A program made the position numbers and the translations under genes. A DNA stretch of 64,000 nucleotides from Flavihumibacter profundi. GTDB taxonomy: Bacteria > Bacteroidota > Bacteroidia > Chitinophagales > Chitinophagaceae. The notes beneath the pieces were generated by a model. That model had not been told where the DNA came from. It worked only from the letters and a program-made list of their open reading frames with translations, and did no database searches. Shown here piece by piece: positions 1-9,454 of this stretch. Within the stretch, counting starts at the first letter, position 1, and the number at the start of each line of letters is the position of its first letter. The stretch spans positions 186,001 to 250,000 of the forward strand of contig NZ_JAIQXE010000004.1 of the NCBI RefSeq assembly GCF_020076305.1, written 5' to 3'.

Positions 1-1
1 A

Positions 2-490
2 AAAGCATTACCAACTGATGATTTTCCTTCCCAACTCATTTACAATGCAGTAAATTTAGAGTTGCAGGAAATCAGGGAATTACTATTGGGACTTTTCTCC
101 TTCCTGTATGACAGGGAGCAGATCAGGAAGGTCCGGAGGGGATTGGATGCCAACCAGAAAGAAAGTATAGCCAACGCTATGGAAATAATTGAACTGACTG
201 TAAGAAAGGATATTGGCCGGTATTTCAACATTCTGTATGAAAACATTCCAATTGACCGGAAATGCGATGATTTGAAGTTTCTGAACACAGATATTCATTA
301 CCAGCAAACAAGCCAGGTATTGGGGCGCATATTATCGGAGCAACCTATCTTTTACCAGGATTGGACCAAAGCATGTTCAATGTATATCTCGAAGAAATAC
401 GGACTAACAGTTGATATCAGGTTATTTGATAAATACCTTGAAGCAGACAACCAGATTCTTCAGGAAACTGCCCGGTATGCCTGTGCGTAA
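2..490 (+). CDS. C-terminal part of a probable HEAT-repeat / nucleotide-carrier-like membrane protein (partial)
   Basis: The frame is open from the first bases of the window, so this is the 3' part of a longer gene cut by the edge; the TTG at 62 is internal and not a start. The visible 162 residues are alpha-helical and hydrophilic, with a stretch around GLFSFLYDREQIRKV followed by NAMEIIELTVRKDIGRYF. This 'count, then N-A-x-E-x-x-E' pattern recalls the HEAT-like C-terminal region of large Npt1/Npt2-type ADP/ATP-carrier-like proteins of Bacteroidota, which often sit with cyclic-nucleotide-binding domains. The next gene, 11 bp downstream, is exactly such a domain, which supports that reading. 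The family call is an inference from pattern and neighbour; no membrane segment is visible in the fragment. It could be another helical-repeat protein. Confidence 0.5.
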   Translation, partial: KALPTDDFPSQLIYNAVNLELQEIRELLLGLFSFLYDREQIRKVRRGLDANQKESIANAMEIIELTVRKDIGRYFNILYENIPIDRKCDDLKFLNTDIHYQQTSQVLGRILSEQPIFYQDWTKACSMYISKKYGLTVDIRLFDKYLEADNQILQETARYACA

Positions 491-501
491 AAAAAACGAT
501 T

Positions 502-957
502 ATGAATATTTCTTCCAGTGACAGACTCTTGTTAGTTGAGAAAGTATTGATCCTCAAATCATTAACCATATTCAGGGATACACCTGAAAATATCCTGGCC
601 GACCTGGCACCACTAATGCAGGAGGAGGAATATGAAAAAAACACCTTACTGTTTAAAGAAGGGGATACGGGTGATTGCATGTTTATTATACGCAGTGGTG
701 AGGTCAGGATCCACAAAGGGAATACCATACTGGCAGTATTAAGGGATAAAGAGGTATTCGGCGAATTATCGCTGCTGGATGCCGAAACCCGGTCTGCCAG
801 TGCCACCTGCCAGACAGATTGTATTTTATTCCGCATAGACCAGGAACCATTTTATGAACTTATCGAGTCGAGACCGGAAGTAGCCAGGGGCTTTATCAAA
901 ATCCTTTGCCAGCGGTTAAGGGCCCAGAATGAGCGGGCGGTTTCCTCAAACAGGTAG
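502..957 (+). CDS. Cyclic nucleotide-binding domain protein (CRP-like sensor domain without HTH)
   Basis: A 151-residue protein that is essentially a single CAP/CRP-type cyclic-nucleotide-binding beta-roll. The phosphate-binding cassette is clear: VFGELSLLDAETRSASA, with the Gly-Glu and Arg-x-Ala positions that contact the cyclic phosphate and ribose. The sequence ends shortly after the C helix (IKILCQRLRAQNERA), so the DNA-binding helix-turn-helix of true CRP/FNR regulators is missing. It probably senses a cyclic nucleotide and acts on a protein partner, most likely the product of the truncated gene just upstream (11 bp away, same strand, probably cotranscribed). A class III adenylate cyclase is encoded 6.5 kb downstream, but a link between the two is only a guess. 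The ATG at 502 is the only sensible start. Confidence 0.85.
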   Translation: MNISSSDRLLLVEKVLILKSLTIFRDTPENILADLAPLMQEEEYEKNTLLFKEGDTGDCMFIIRSGEVRIHKGNTILAVLRDKEVFGELSLLDAETRSASATCQTDCILFRIDQEPFYELIESRPEVARGFIKILCQRLRAQNERAVSSNR

Positions 958-1224
958 GGTATTTTTCCCGCTCACTTGCATATAAATAATTTTATACTTA
1001 ACTTTCCCGAATTAAGTACCTTACTCTCTTATCCACTCCTATTAATGCTCGTTTAGTCTAATTCCCCATGGAGCATCAATTTCTAAAAGGATAAATTCCA
1101 TTTGTACACTATTGTTGCATAAGTTCTAACATGATTTGTCCACCCTGATTCCCGGAAACTACCCGAAAATCACGTTGGTGGCTTTTAAGTGGTAGGTTTT
1201 GCAGCAGCTTATTAATGTTTAACC

Positions 1225-4200
1225 ATGAGAAAATATTTACGCTATTGGGTAAAGCTTATTTCGCTATACCTTGTTTTCCAGACGACCTTATCCACTTCCG
1301 CTTCAGCACAAACTAATTTAAACCGTGCTGACTTTGTATTGTTTGGGGATACCGTGCAAATAAGTTCATCCAATACATTAACAGGTCCTGGTTCTGTTGG
1401 TAGTAAAAAATTGATCAGTACATCTGGCAATCTGCAATTTGGAAAGAACCTTAATAGTGGAGGTAAGATAGTTCTCGCGAATGGAAATATTATTCCAGGA
1501 ATAACTACTGCCGCGAATATTGTGGTGCCGGCATTCACAGGAAATATTCTTCAAAGCGGTTCCTCTGCCAGCTTTGGTGGCGATATCATTGTAAATGGTA
1601 ATATCAATATATCTGGTGCAACTGTTGCATCAACTGCCAAAGTTATACAACCTATCGGGGCGACCTATACAGGCCCCGCAATTCCGGCAGCCAATAAGGT
1701 TGTGTTAACCAACCAAATGCCTACCCTTCCCACAATGCCTTCACCTGCAAACATTGACCTTACAGGTATTACAAATGATATTAAGAACAATGCAACCCTA
1801 ACGCCCGGGACAAAATACAGGGATATAATCTTGTCTGGTAACAAAACGATTACTTTTAATGGTCCTGGGGTGTATACAATTAACTCCTTTACCCTTACCA
1901 ATTCCAATAGTTTCGTTTTTAATTTTAATGGTACTACAACCGGAAAATTTATTATCCTGGTTAAGGGTAATATGATTCTCGACAAAATTGCAACCAGTTT
2001 CACGAATGGACCAACAGGTAGTACAAACACAACTATAGCAACCCGCATCTATACTGAAGTACAGGGTAACGGCGGAACCAGCCGCACCAGTTTTCAAATT
2101 TCAAATGGTTCCAGTTCATCAGTGTCTAAATACCTTGGTACTGTGTGGGCACCAAATGGAAATATAAGTATCGGTTCTGGCACTGGAAATTCAAATTTAA
2201 CTGGTGCATTTTGGAGCGGAAAACAAGTTGTCATCAATAGCGGAGCAAACATAACTTACTCCCCGCTGGCTTCCGATTGTGTATCACCAACAGCTTTGAT
2301 CAATGGCGGTGCAGCTACTGCAGATATAGGATGTACGGTGAATTCCATTCAACTCAGTGGAACAACCAATATTTCAAATCCAACCTATAGCTGGACTACA
2401 ACCAAAGGAAATATTGTTTCCGGACAGGGAACGCCAACCATAACAGTTTCTACGGCGGGAAAATACACCCTCGTCGTAAGCAATTCAGATGGATGTACTG
2501 CTACCGACGACATAACCGTAACATCCTGTGTGAATGGTGCAGTTGATGGTAACCCCTTTAAGGTAGATAGTGTAGTAGATGCTGTGTTGACGCAATTGGT
2601 GACCTATAACTATACGAGTCAACAAAAAATAGATTTATTCATATTTGACCCTTCAGATCCGACAAGGGTCTTGATTGAAGCCATTTTGCAGGATAGTAGT
2701 ATTACCAATGCCACGAATTATTTAGTTACACATGGGTTCAATCAATCGGGCATTTCAAACAATCCTGGTTACTATATTATCACTGGTTTTTATACCATCA
2801 GCCAATTATTAGAGTTGAACCAGCACCCGGATTTATTTAAATATATCAGGTCCGTAACGCCCCCAATAACCTTTGCGAGCACCTCCGGAGGGTTGTATAG
2901 AACTGGTGGTGACAGTACAATGGGCACCCGTTCTGCCAGGGCAGGATATGGCATTACGGGCTCTACATACAAGGCAAAAGACGGCACTGCGAAAGCCATA
3001 AAAATCGGGGTCATTTCAGACAGCTACAATAAAAAAGGAGCGGCTGCAACTGATGTATCCAATGGCGACCTGCCAGCGGATGTCGACCTGGGCCTGGGTG
3101 ATTATCCCTTTGCTGGAAATATGTCAGATGAAGGCCGCGCTATGATGCAAATCGTATATGAAGAAGCTCCGGGCGCTAAGTTGGCCTTCAGGACCGGTTT
3201 TGTTTCAGAAGGCGATATGGCTGAAGGCATCCGGCAGCTGAGGGATAGAGGCTGCGATATTATAGTGGATGATATTACTTATGCATCTTCCCCATTCTTC
3301 AAAGACGGACTGGTAACCAAAGCGATCCAGGAAGTAACTAAAGACAGTGTTTTGTATTTTACTTCTGCTGGTAATTTTGGAAATAAAGCATACGAAAATA
3401 AGTTCTCCCCAAGCCTTTCAAATGGCAAAGCGATTCCACTACCAAGCGGTGATACATTGCAAAGACTGCAGGTTAACTATGCAGGTAGTTATATTCTTGT
3501 ATTACAGTGGAATGATGATTTTTATTCGGCGAATTACGGTGGAGTTACCAACACTGGCGCAAAATTCGATGTAGATATTTTCCTGACTGATTATACCGGG
3601 AAAAACATCCTCGGGTATAACCGCATTAATACCGGTTCTGATCCAATGGAAATCCTTCCATTCTCGGTAACAAATCCCACTACTGTTTACCTTAAGGTGG
3701 TAAAGGCAGGTGGGCCTTTAACTGGTGCTGATGTTGCCTATAAATATATCCTTTTTAAAGGAAGCGGGTCAATTTTGGATTCCCCTAATCCTAATCCTTC
3801 CACTATTATTGGTCATGCCAATGCAAAAGAAGCAATTACCGTTGGAGCAGTTCAATATAACCTGACCCCTGCCTATGGAGTAGCAGCCAATCTTATGAAG
3901 GCAGAGCCCTTCTCTTCCTGGGGTGGGCCAACCAATGGCATTGATAATTTAAAGCCAGACATTTCTGCACCGGATGGCGTAAATACCAGTGTAACCCTGG
4001 GTGACAGGCCTTTGCTCGATATTAACGGTAATCCTTACACGGACCAGGAATTAACCGCTGGCGTAACACCACACTATTTCTTTGGAACCTCGGCAGCTGC
4101 CCCGCATGCTGCAGGAATGGCTGCATTACTACTGGAAGCCAGGTACAGACTGAACCCCAGCAAGCCAGCATTTGGGTACATGGCCATGCGCGATACGCTG

Positions 4201-7200
4201 AAGAAAACAGCCACCAATATCGTTTATACCGGTGAAGATCCCATTAGCGGCTTTGATTATAAGAGCGGCGCAGGCTTATTGAATGCCTATAAAGCCTTAT
4301 TAACGGAAGGTAATCCTACACCAATTATTACACAGGTAACTGCAACACAGACGTCGAGCGGTTCAACTGTAATTAATGTTGTTGTGGATGGCAACTACCT
4401 GACAACATCTACTTACATAAGCGTTGATGGTTCACCTGTACCAACAACAGTTGATCTGGCTACCAAAACACTCTCGGCAGAAATAGCACCATTTACCGGA
4501 AACCCAGCGATAAAAGTATGTAGCCCCTCCACCAGTGAATTGGGTATTGATGGACAATGTTCCAACAGTCTTAATATCCTGGATGCCAACAGGACCAAAA
4601 TTACCCTCAGGGCTAAATCTTATACCAAGAAATATGGTGAGGCATTGCCAGTATTAGATTATGATTTGTTAATAGGCAGCGATACAATACCAGTAGACAG
4701 GACACAGCCACTTCCTGGCGGATTAACACTGGCAGGATTGGGATTGGTTAAGCCAGGACTTAATGGTGCACCCGACACTGCTACCGTTCATGTTACAACT
4801 GCAGCAACCAGTACAAGTGACGCGGGTAATGCACAGGCCATTAAAGTCACTGTAGATGGATTTTCCCCGGCAATTCCCTTACAATACGCAGAATTGTATA
4901 ATTATGTTTTCCTTGATGGTGGCTTAAGCATTGAAAAATTGCATATCAATATTAAACCCAAAGACCAGACCATTACTTATGGCAATGAGATCGATCCGGT
5001 GAAATTCGAATACACCACACCAGGTACGACTAACCTTGACTCTACTGTACTGGATTCGATCATTGCAGAACATAACCGCTATATCGCCGATGGATATGCG
5101 CTGGTTCGTGGTTTTGATGAATCCCAACTTCCGGGATCCAACCTGGCCATGATGATTACCGAAACCGGCCTTCAGAACGCTAATGGTGGTGCAACCAGGG
5201 CGAACGGTGGTGTAACCAGGGCCAATGTTGTGGATATATCTGCAGATGCCCTCAATTATTTCCTGCAAAACAGGCTAACCAATGGCGGGGTAACCAGGGC
5301 AAATGGCATACCATTTGACAATGCAGCAACAAGGGCCAATGGTGGCGTTACCAGGGCTAATGGCGGAGTTACACGGGCCAATACTGTGGTATATGCTGAT
5401 GCCATCATCAATGGTTTTGTAGTCGTAAGTTCCAATGGCGGAGTTACACGTGCCAACGTTTCAGGTGGTAACCCCAATGCTGCTGCTAATGGCGGGGTAA
5501 CAAGGGCCAATGGTGGCGTGACAAGGGCTAACTATATTACATTTACGGCCAATGGTGGTGTAACTCGGGCTAATGTGGTCATGAATAGTGATCCTTCAGC
5601 AACTCCATACGGATTTGCAGACATCTCTGTAGACGCCACTAACTCAGTTTCAGTTAGTGCACTTTCTAACAGCCTCATCCAAAACGGAGTGTTAACAAAC
5701 AGCGGAAGTGATCCTGTACCACTGGTGAATAGTAATTTATTCTCGGCAAATTCCAATTCCAATGTTGCCGTATTGCTCGATGATGATGATATCACAAAAG
5801 GATATGTAGAAGGCTATATTTCCATTAACATGGTCACTGGCTTAACAGTTACTACTGCAGGCCACCCGCATAAAATAGTACCAGGAGCATATTTGCCAGT
5901 AAGCGCCAATTATGACATAACCTATGGAACAGGGGATCTTACAGTAACTGGAGCACCAATGACGGTGACCGCAAATAACATAAATGCAAAATATAAGGAC
6001 ACTATTAATTTCAAGGCAACTGTTACAGGTTATGTTTATAACCCTGAAACTGATGCCTTGGATGACAGTACTGTATTCGCCGGTGGTATCAACTTTGGGG
6101 TGAGCCAGGTAGTGAATTCTGTTATAGTACCTTATGCAGGTCCGGTTTATCCTGTAGGCACCTATACGATTACCCCATTGTTTACACAACCAGCCAATTA
6201 TAGTGTAAATCCGCCACAGGGAACGAATGGCACTTTAACCATTAACAAAGCCGACCAGACAATTACTGTTGTTACTGCATCTCCGGCAAGCGCCAATTAT
6301 GGAACCAGCTTTACTGTTGCAGCAACAGCCAGTTCAGGATTACCGGTAACGTATACCAGCGCTGCGCCACTTTCAAATACTGGTGCCACTTACACTATGA
6401 CCAGTGGAATTGATACAGGCAGGGTAAGGTATAACCAGGCGGGTGATGGTAATTTTAACCCGGCACAGGAAATAGTAGCTAAAGTAATTGCCGGCAAAGC
6501 TGATCTCACGATCAACATGAACCAGTCTATTTATTACTTTAGCCAGGGTGGATCACTACCTGCCTTTAGTTCTACAGTTAGTTCACTGGTACCACCTGAT
6601 GCTATTAGTGACAATACTTATGTAACAACTTCGGGTATAGCTATCAATTCAAATATGGCTGCAGGCCAGTATAGTGTAATCAGGAATGTAACGACAGCCA
6701 ACCTGGCCAAACTCAATTACTATAACCTGACCAACAATTCAGCCACCCTGTATGTAAACCCATCGGGTGGAAATACAAAATCTGTCAGGCCAACACTGAT
6801 CTGTATTGAACAACTTGCCGTACCAGTGAATGGCATGACCTACAGGGCAAGGTATTCTTACCAGAATTCCAATTCCGTTCCTGTTTATGTTCCATTGGGA
6901 TCGGATAATTATATCATCCTTTCACCTGGGGCAACTTACAATGGAAATCCACCGGAAGTATTCCTGCCTGGAACTTATGAATTTTACATCTATTTCAATG
7001 GAGTTAAGATTACCTGGTATCTTGCAAGCATAGACAAGAACAAAAAGACAGCATCGACTAGTGATGCCAGTTCAACATCCAGTAAGTGCACCAGTGGCAA
7101 TTCAGCTAATTTAAGTGCTATGAATTCCGGAATGGATATAGTGCTGAGGGAAACCATTTATCCAAACCCGGCTACCAATGGCCAGGTTTACATTGAAGGA

Positions 7201-7392
7201 GATTTCAGCAAGGTTTCAAAGGAAGATATCATAGTTGTAGATGCGATTGGTCGACAGGTAAGGCCGGCAGAAATACTGAAACTGTCACCAAGGAAGATGA
7301 GGATTGGAATAAGTAACCTGGCAAACAGTCAGTATTACATTATGGTTAATTTACCAAGCGGACGTAAAACATTCAAGTTTATTAAACAATAA
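1225..7392 (+). CDS. Giant secreted subtilisin-fold protein with MBG domains, NGGVTRA repeats and T9SS type A sorting domain
   Basis: 2055 residues. A signal peptide (about 1-29, ending SASA) is followed by a Gly/Asn/Ser-rich, beta-solenoid-like region (about 30-345) that resembles ice-binding-like or choice-of-anchor domains, and an Ig/PKD-like domain (about 350-435). A subtilisin-like peptidase domain (about 590-1020) has Asp599 in GVISDS, oxyanion Asn717 in SAGNFG, PDISAPD, and Ser956 in FFGTSAAAPHAAG. The usual HGT histidine is replaced by Glu636 in MSDEGRAMM. Several MBG-type beta domains follow (starting near 1124, 1239 and 1577, and after 1673). The second is split by an insert carrying the NGGVTRA repeats (1320-1451). 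The last 80 residues (YPNPATNGQVYIEG onward) are a T9SS type A C-terminal signal. It is probably exported across both membranes and released or anchored at the surface. It stands alone, between a 267-bp upstream gap and a strong terminator. Confidence 0.88.
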   Translation: MRKYLRYWVKLISLYLVFQTTLSTSASAQTNLNRADFVLFGDTVQISSSNTLTGPGSVGSKKLISTSGNLQFGKNLNSGGKIVLANGNIIPGITTAANIVVPAFTGNILQSGSSASFGGDIIVNGNINISGATVASTAKVIQPIGATYTGPAIPAANKVVLTNQMPTLPTMPSPANIDLTGITNDIKNNATLTPGTKYRDIILSGNKTITFNGPGVYTINSFTLTNSNSFVFNFNGTTTGKFIILVKGNMILDKIATSFTNGPTGSTNTTIATRIYTEVQGNGGTSRTSFQISNGSSSSVSKYLGTVWAPNGNISIGSGTGNSNLTGAFWSGKQVVINSGANITYSPLASDCVSPTALINGGAATADIGCTVNSIQLSGTTNISNPTYSWTTTKGNIVSGQGTPTITVSTAGKYTLVVSNSDGCTATDDITVTSCVNGAVDGNPFKVDSVVDAVLTQLVTYNYTSQQKIDLFIFDPSDPTRVLIEAILQDSSITNATNYLVTHGFNQSGISNNPGYYIITGFYTISQLLELNQHPDLFKYIRSVTPPITFASTSGGLYRTGGDSTMGTRSARAGYGITGSTYKAKDGTAKAIKIGVISDSYNKKGAAATDVSNGDLPADVDLGLGDYPFAGNMSDEGRAMMQIVYEEAPGAKLAFRTGFVSEGDMAEGIRQLRDRGCDIIVDDITYASSPFFKDGLVTKAIQEVTKDSVLYFTSAGNFGNKAYENKFSPSLSNGKAIPLPSGDTLQRLQVNYAGSYILVLQWNDDFYSANYGGVTNTGAKFDVDIFLTDYTGKNILGYNRINTGSDPMEILPFSVTNPTTVYLKVVKAGGPLTGADVAYKYILFKGSGSILDSPNPNPSTIIGHANAKEAITVGAVQYNLTPAYGVAANLMKAEPFSSWGGPTNGIDNLKPDISAPDGVNTSVTLGDRPLLDINGNPYTDQELTAGVTPHYFFGTSAAAPHAAGMAALLLEARYRLNPSKPAFGYMAMRDTLKKTATNIVYTGEDPISGFDYKSGAGLLNAYKALLTEGNPTPIITQVTATQTSSGSTVINVVVDGNYLTTSTYISVDGSPVPTTVDLATKTLSAEIAPFTGNPAIKVCSPSTSELGIDGQCSNSLNILDANRTKITLRAKSYTKKYGEALPVLDYDLLIGSDTIPVDRTQPLPGGLTLAGLGLVKPGLNGAPDTATVHVTTAATSTSDAGNAQAIKVTVDGFSPAIPLQYAELYNYVFLDGGLSIEKLHINIKPKDQTITYGNEIDPVKFEYTTPGTTNLDSTVLDSIIAEHNRYIADGYALVRGFDESQLPGSNLAMMITETGLQNANGGATRANGGVTRANVVDISADALNYFLQNRLTNGGVTRANGIPFDNAATRANGGVTRANGGVTRANTVVYADAIINGFVVVSSNGGVTRANVSGGNPNAAANGGVTRANGGVTRANYITFTANGGVTRANVVMNSDPSATPYGFADISVDATNSVSVSALSNSLIQNGVLTNSGSDPVPLVNSNLFSANSNSNVAVLLDDDDITKGYVEGYISINMVTGLTVTTAGHPHKIVPGAYLPVSANYDITYGTGDLTVTGAPMTVTANNINAKYKDTINFKATVTGYVYNPETDALDDSTVFAGGINFGVSQVVNSVIVPYAGPVYPVGTYTITPLFTQPANYSVNPPQGTNGTLTINKADQTITVVTASPASANYGTSFTVAATASSGLPVTYTSAAPLSNTGATYTMTSGIDTGRVRYNQAGDGNFNPAQEIVAKVIAGKADLTINMNQSIYYFSQGGSLPAFSSTVSSLVPPDAISDNTYVTTSGIAINSNMAAGQYSVIRNVTTANLAKLNYYNLTNNSATLYVNPSGGNTKSVRPTLICIEQLAVPVNGMTYRARYSYQNSNSVPVYVPLGSDNYIILSPGATYNGNPPEVFLPGTYEFYIYFNGVKITWYLASIDKNKKTASTSDASSTSSKCTSGNSANLSAMNSGMDIVLRETIYPNPATNGQVYIEGDFSKVSKEDIIVVDAIGRQVRPAEILKLSPRKMRIGISNLANSQYYIMVNLPSGRKTFKFIKQ
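5182..5574 (+). repeat. Protein-level 7-residue repeat NGGVTRA(N), nine copies plus one degenerate
   Basis: Inside the giant secreted protein, the 21-nt unit encoding Asn-Gly-Gly-Val-Thr-Arg-Ala begins at 5182 (with Ala for Val), 5203, 5281, 5338, 5359, 5434, 5488, 5509 and 5551. A degenerate copy (NAATRA) begins at 5320. Four pairs or runs are directly tandem; the others are separated by 6 to 19 residues of unrelated sequence. Codons differ from copy to copy (AAT/AAC, GGT/GGC/GGA/GGG, GTA/GTT/GTG, ACC/ACA/ACT, AGG/CGG/CGT), so the peptide rather than the DNA has been conserved. The repeats interrupt an MBG-type domain. Function unknown. Confidence 0.93.
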
Positions 7393-7405
7393 AAAGAAAA
7401 ATGAG

Positions 7406-7447
7406 CAAAAGAAAAAATGAGGGCCTGGGCCCTCATTTTTTCTTTTG
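7406..7447 (+). terminator. Strong rho-independent terminator, symmetric
   Basis: A perfect 20-bp inverted repeat (arms 7406-7425 and 7428-7447) lies 13 bp after the stop of the giant secreted protein. Its GC core GAGGGCC/GGCCCTC is flanked by an A-rich left arm and a T-rich right arm. The loop in the DNA is only 2 nt, so the top pair or pairs must open in RNA. The symmetry means it could stop transcription in both directions. It isolates the upstream gene from the adenylate cyclase gene that begins at 7484. Confidence 0.88.
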
Positions 7448-7483
7448 TACGAATTGAATTATTTTTAATCAAAGTATTCCAGC

Positions 7484-9454
7484 ATGAGCAGGCTTAGCGG
7501 TATTTATTTTATATTATTTATAATGTCAGGGCTAATGGTTCATGCACAGGATAACCAGGTGGACAGCCTTAAAAAAATACTTTTATACCAAAAAGAAGAT
7601 ACAAACAGGGTCAAAATACTCAACCAACTTTCCTCACTAACCATCAAAACGCCTGAAGCTATAGAATTCGCTAAAGAAGCAGTGTCTTTATCGGAAAAAA
7701 TAAGCTACCCAAAAGGCAAGGCGCTTGGACTTAAAAACCTTGGTCTTTATTATTTCCTAAAGAGTGATTATATACACGCTGAAGAATACTGGAAGCCGGC
7801 ACTCCAGGAGTATTCATCGTTGAAGGATGAATCAGGCAAAGCCAACATACTAAACAACTTTGGTTCCATCAATTTCCAGCAGGGAAACTCCTCCCGGGCC
7901 ATGGAATATTTCATGCATTCCCTGGAATCCGCCCAAAAAGCAAATGATACCGTAAGAATCGCTACCGCACTCAATAATGTGGGCATAATCTACATGGCTA
8001 AGCCAAATACTTTTGACCTCGCCATTGATTACCTGAATAAAGCCCTCCATATAGCACAACTGATTAATGATAAGCCAGAAATGGGTGTTTCATATGTTAA
8101 TCTGGGAGAAATCTATTATGATAAAAGGGAGGATTCTGCCTCCTTTTACAACTTATTCAAGGCAACCGAGGTATTCGATCCCACAGACGAGCTCTTACCC
8201 TATGCGCTGAATTTTATAGGGAAATTATACCTTCGGAAAGGCCAGAAAGACCTTGCACTCAACTACCTCGAGGAAGCTTTGAAAAAATCCACTGAGATCG
8301 GCAACAAATTGTATATGGCCCAATCACTGAATATAATTGCCCAATTTTATGAGGACCAGGATATGCATGATAAGGCAACTGTATATTTTGACAAAGCCCG
8401 CATGCTGGCTGCTGAAATAAAAGCCGGGGAAGAATTAAAAAAAGCCTATTCTGGTTTATCCTTAACTTTCTCTGCTAAAAATGATTTCCGTAATGCCTAT
8501 AAATACAGTAACCTTTCTGCGCTGCTTGCCGATTCGCTGTTTAAGTTTGCGGCAGACAGTGCGCAATTAAAATATACGGTAGGACTGAAGGAAAAACAAA
8601 TTGACATCCTTAATAAAGAGAAAGACCTGAAAGACCTTGATATAAAACGACAAAAAATCCAAAAGAATGGGCTAATGGCGGGTCTGGGCTTAATTTTCAT
8701 TATTGTCGGCATATTATACCGCGACTACCGCAATAAAGTAAAAACAAACACCTTATTAGACCACCAGAAAGCCGAAATCGAAGGCTTGCTGCTGAATATA
8801 TTGCCAGCAGAAGTTGCACATGAGTTACAAACAGAGGGCCAGGCAACACCTAAATATTTTGATCACGCAGCTGTATTATTTACGGATTTCAAAGGCTTTA
8901 CAAAGTTGGCTGATGTATTGTCTCCACAGGAACTTGTTGCAGAATTGAATGATTGCTTTATGGCTTTTGATGATATTATTGAAAAACACAAACTGGAGAA
9001 AATCAAAACAATTGGAGATTCTTATATGTGCGCTGGTGGCATTCCGACACCTGATCCTGCTGCTACCATGAATATGATTGAAGCCAGTTTTGATATTATA
9101 GAATACCTCAAGAACTGGAATGCAAAAAGAATTGAAAAGGGACTTGCACCCTGGGAACTTCGTATTGGTATCCATGTTGGCCCTCTTGTTGCCGGAGTAG
9201 TTGGAAAGAAAAAATATGCCTATGACATTTGGGGTAGTACAGTAAATATCGCCAGCAGGATGGAAAGCGCCGGAGAGCCGGGCCAGGTAAACGTTTCATC
9301 CAGTGTTTATGATATTATCAAACATCGGTATCACTGTAAATACAGGGGAAAAATTTCAGCCAAAAATATCGGGGAAATAGATATGTACTTTGTAGAAAAT
9401 CAAAAAATCAGGCAGGAAGACCTGGTATTATTTGAAGATGTTTCTGAGTCTTGA
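7484..9454 (+). CDS. TPR-containing membrane adenylate cyclase (class III)
   Basis: 656 residues: signal peptide (1-21, ending VHA), periplasmic TPR array (about 25-370), short coiled coil, one transmembrane helix (about 397-415, GLGLIFIIVGIL) and a cytoplasmic class III cyclase domain (about 460-640). Both metal-binding aspartates are present (Asp468 in FTDFKGFT and Asp512 in KTIGDSY). Purine-selecting residues are Lys508 and Asp581 (YDIWGST), the pair expected for ATP rather than GTP. The transition-state residues Asn588 and Arg592 (VNIASRM) are also there. It should therefore be an active adenylate cyclase making cAMP in the cytoplasm, gated by something bound to periplasmic TPRs. This TPR-TM-cyclase layout is common in Bacteroidota. 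Its 3' end overlaps the convergent VWA gene by 27 bp. Confidence 0.92.
   Translation: MSRLSGIYFILFIMSGLMVHAQDNQVDSLKKILLYQKEDTNRVKILNQLSSLTIKTPEAIEFAKEAVSLSEKISYPKGKALGLKNLGLYYFLKSDYIHAEEYWKPALQEYSSLKDESGKANILNNFGSINFQQGNSSRAMEYFMHSLESAQKANDTVRIATALNNVGIIYMAKPNTFDLAIDYLNKALHIAQLINDKPEMGVSYVNLGEIYYDKREDSASFYNLFKATEVFDPTDELLPYALNFIGKLYLRKGQKDLALNYLEEALKKSTEIGNKLYMAQSLNIIAQFYEDQDMHDKATVYFDKARMLAAEIKAGEELKKAYSGLSLTFSAKNDFRNAYKYSNLSALLADSLFKFAADSAQLKYTVGLKEKQIDILNKEKDLKDLDIKRQKIQKNGLMAGLGLIFIIVGILYRDYRNKVKTNTLLDHQKAEIEGLLLNILPAEVAHELQTEGQATPKYFDHAAVLFTDFKGFTKLADVLSPQELVAELNDCFMAFDDIIEKHKLEKIKTIGDSYMCAGGIPTPDPAATMNMIEASFDIIEYLKNWNAKRIEKGLAPWELRIGIHVGPLVAGVVGKKKYAYDIWGSTVNIASRMESAGEPGQVNVSSSVYDIIKHRYHCKYRGKISAKNIGEIDMYFVENQKIRQEDLVLFEDVSES

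Noticed and set aside
5256-5795. Antisense frames rich in PPLALVTPP over the repeat region, and the 21-nt periodicity as a possible CRISPR or tandem array
   Set aside because: These are reverse-complement shadows of the NGGVTRA codons; the units differ by synonymous changes and have no regular spacers of constant length.
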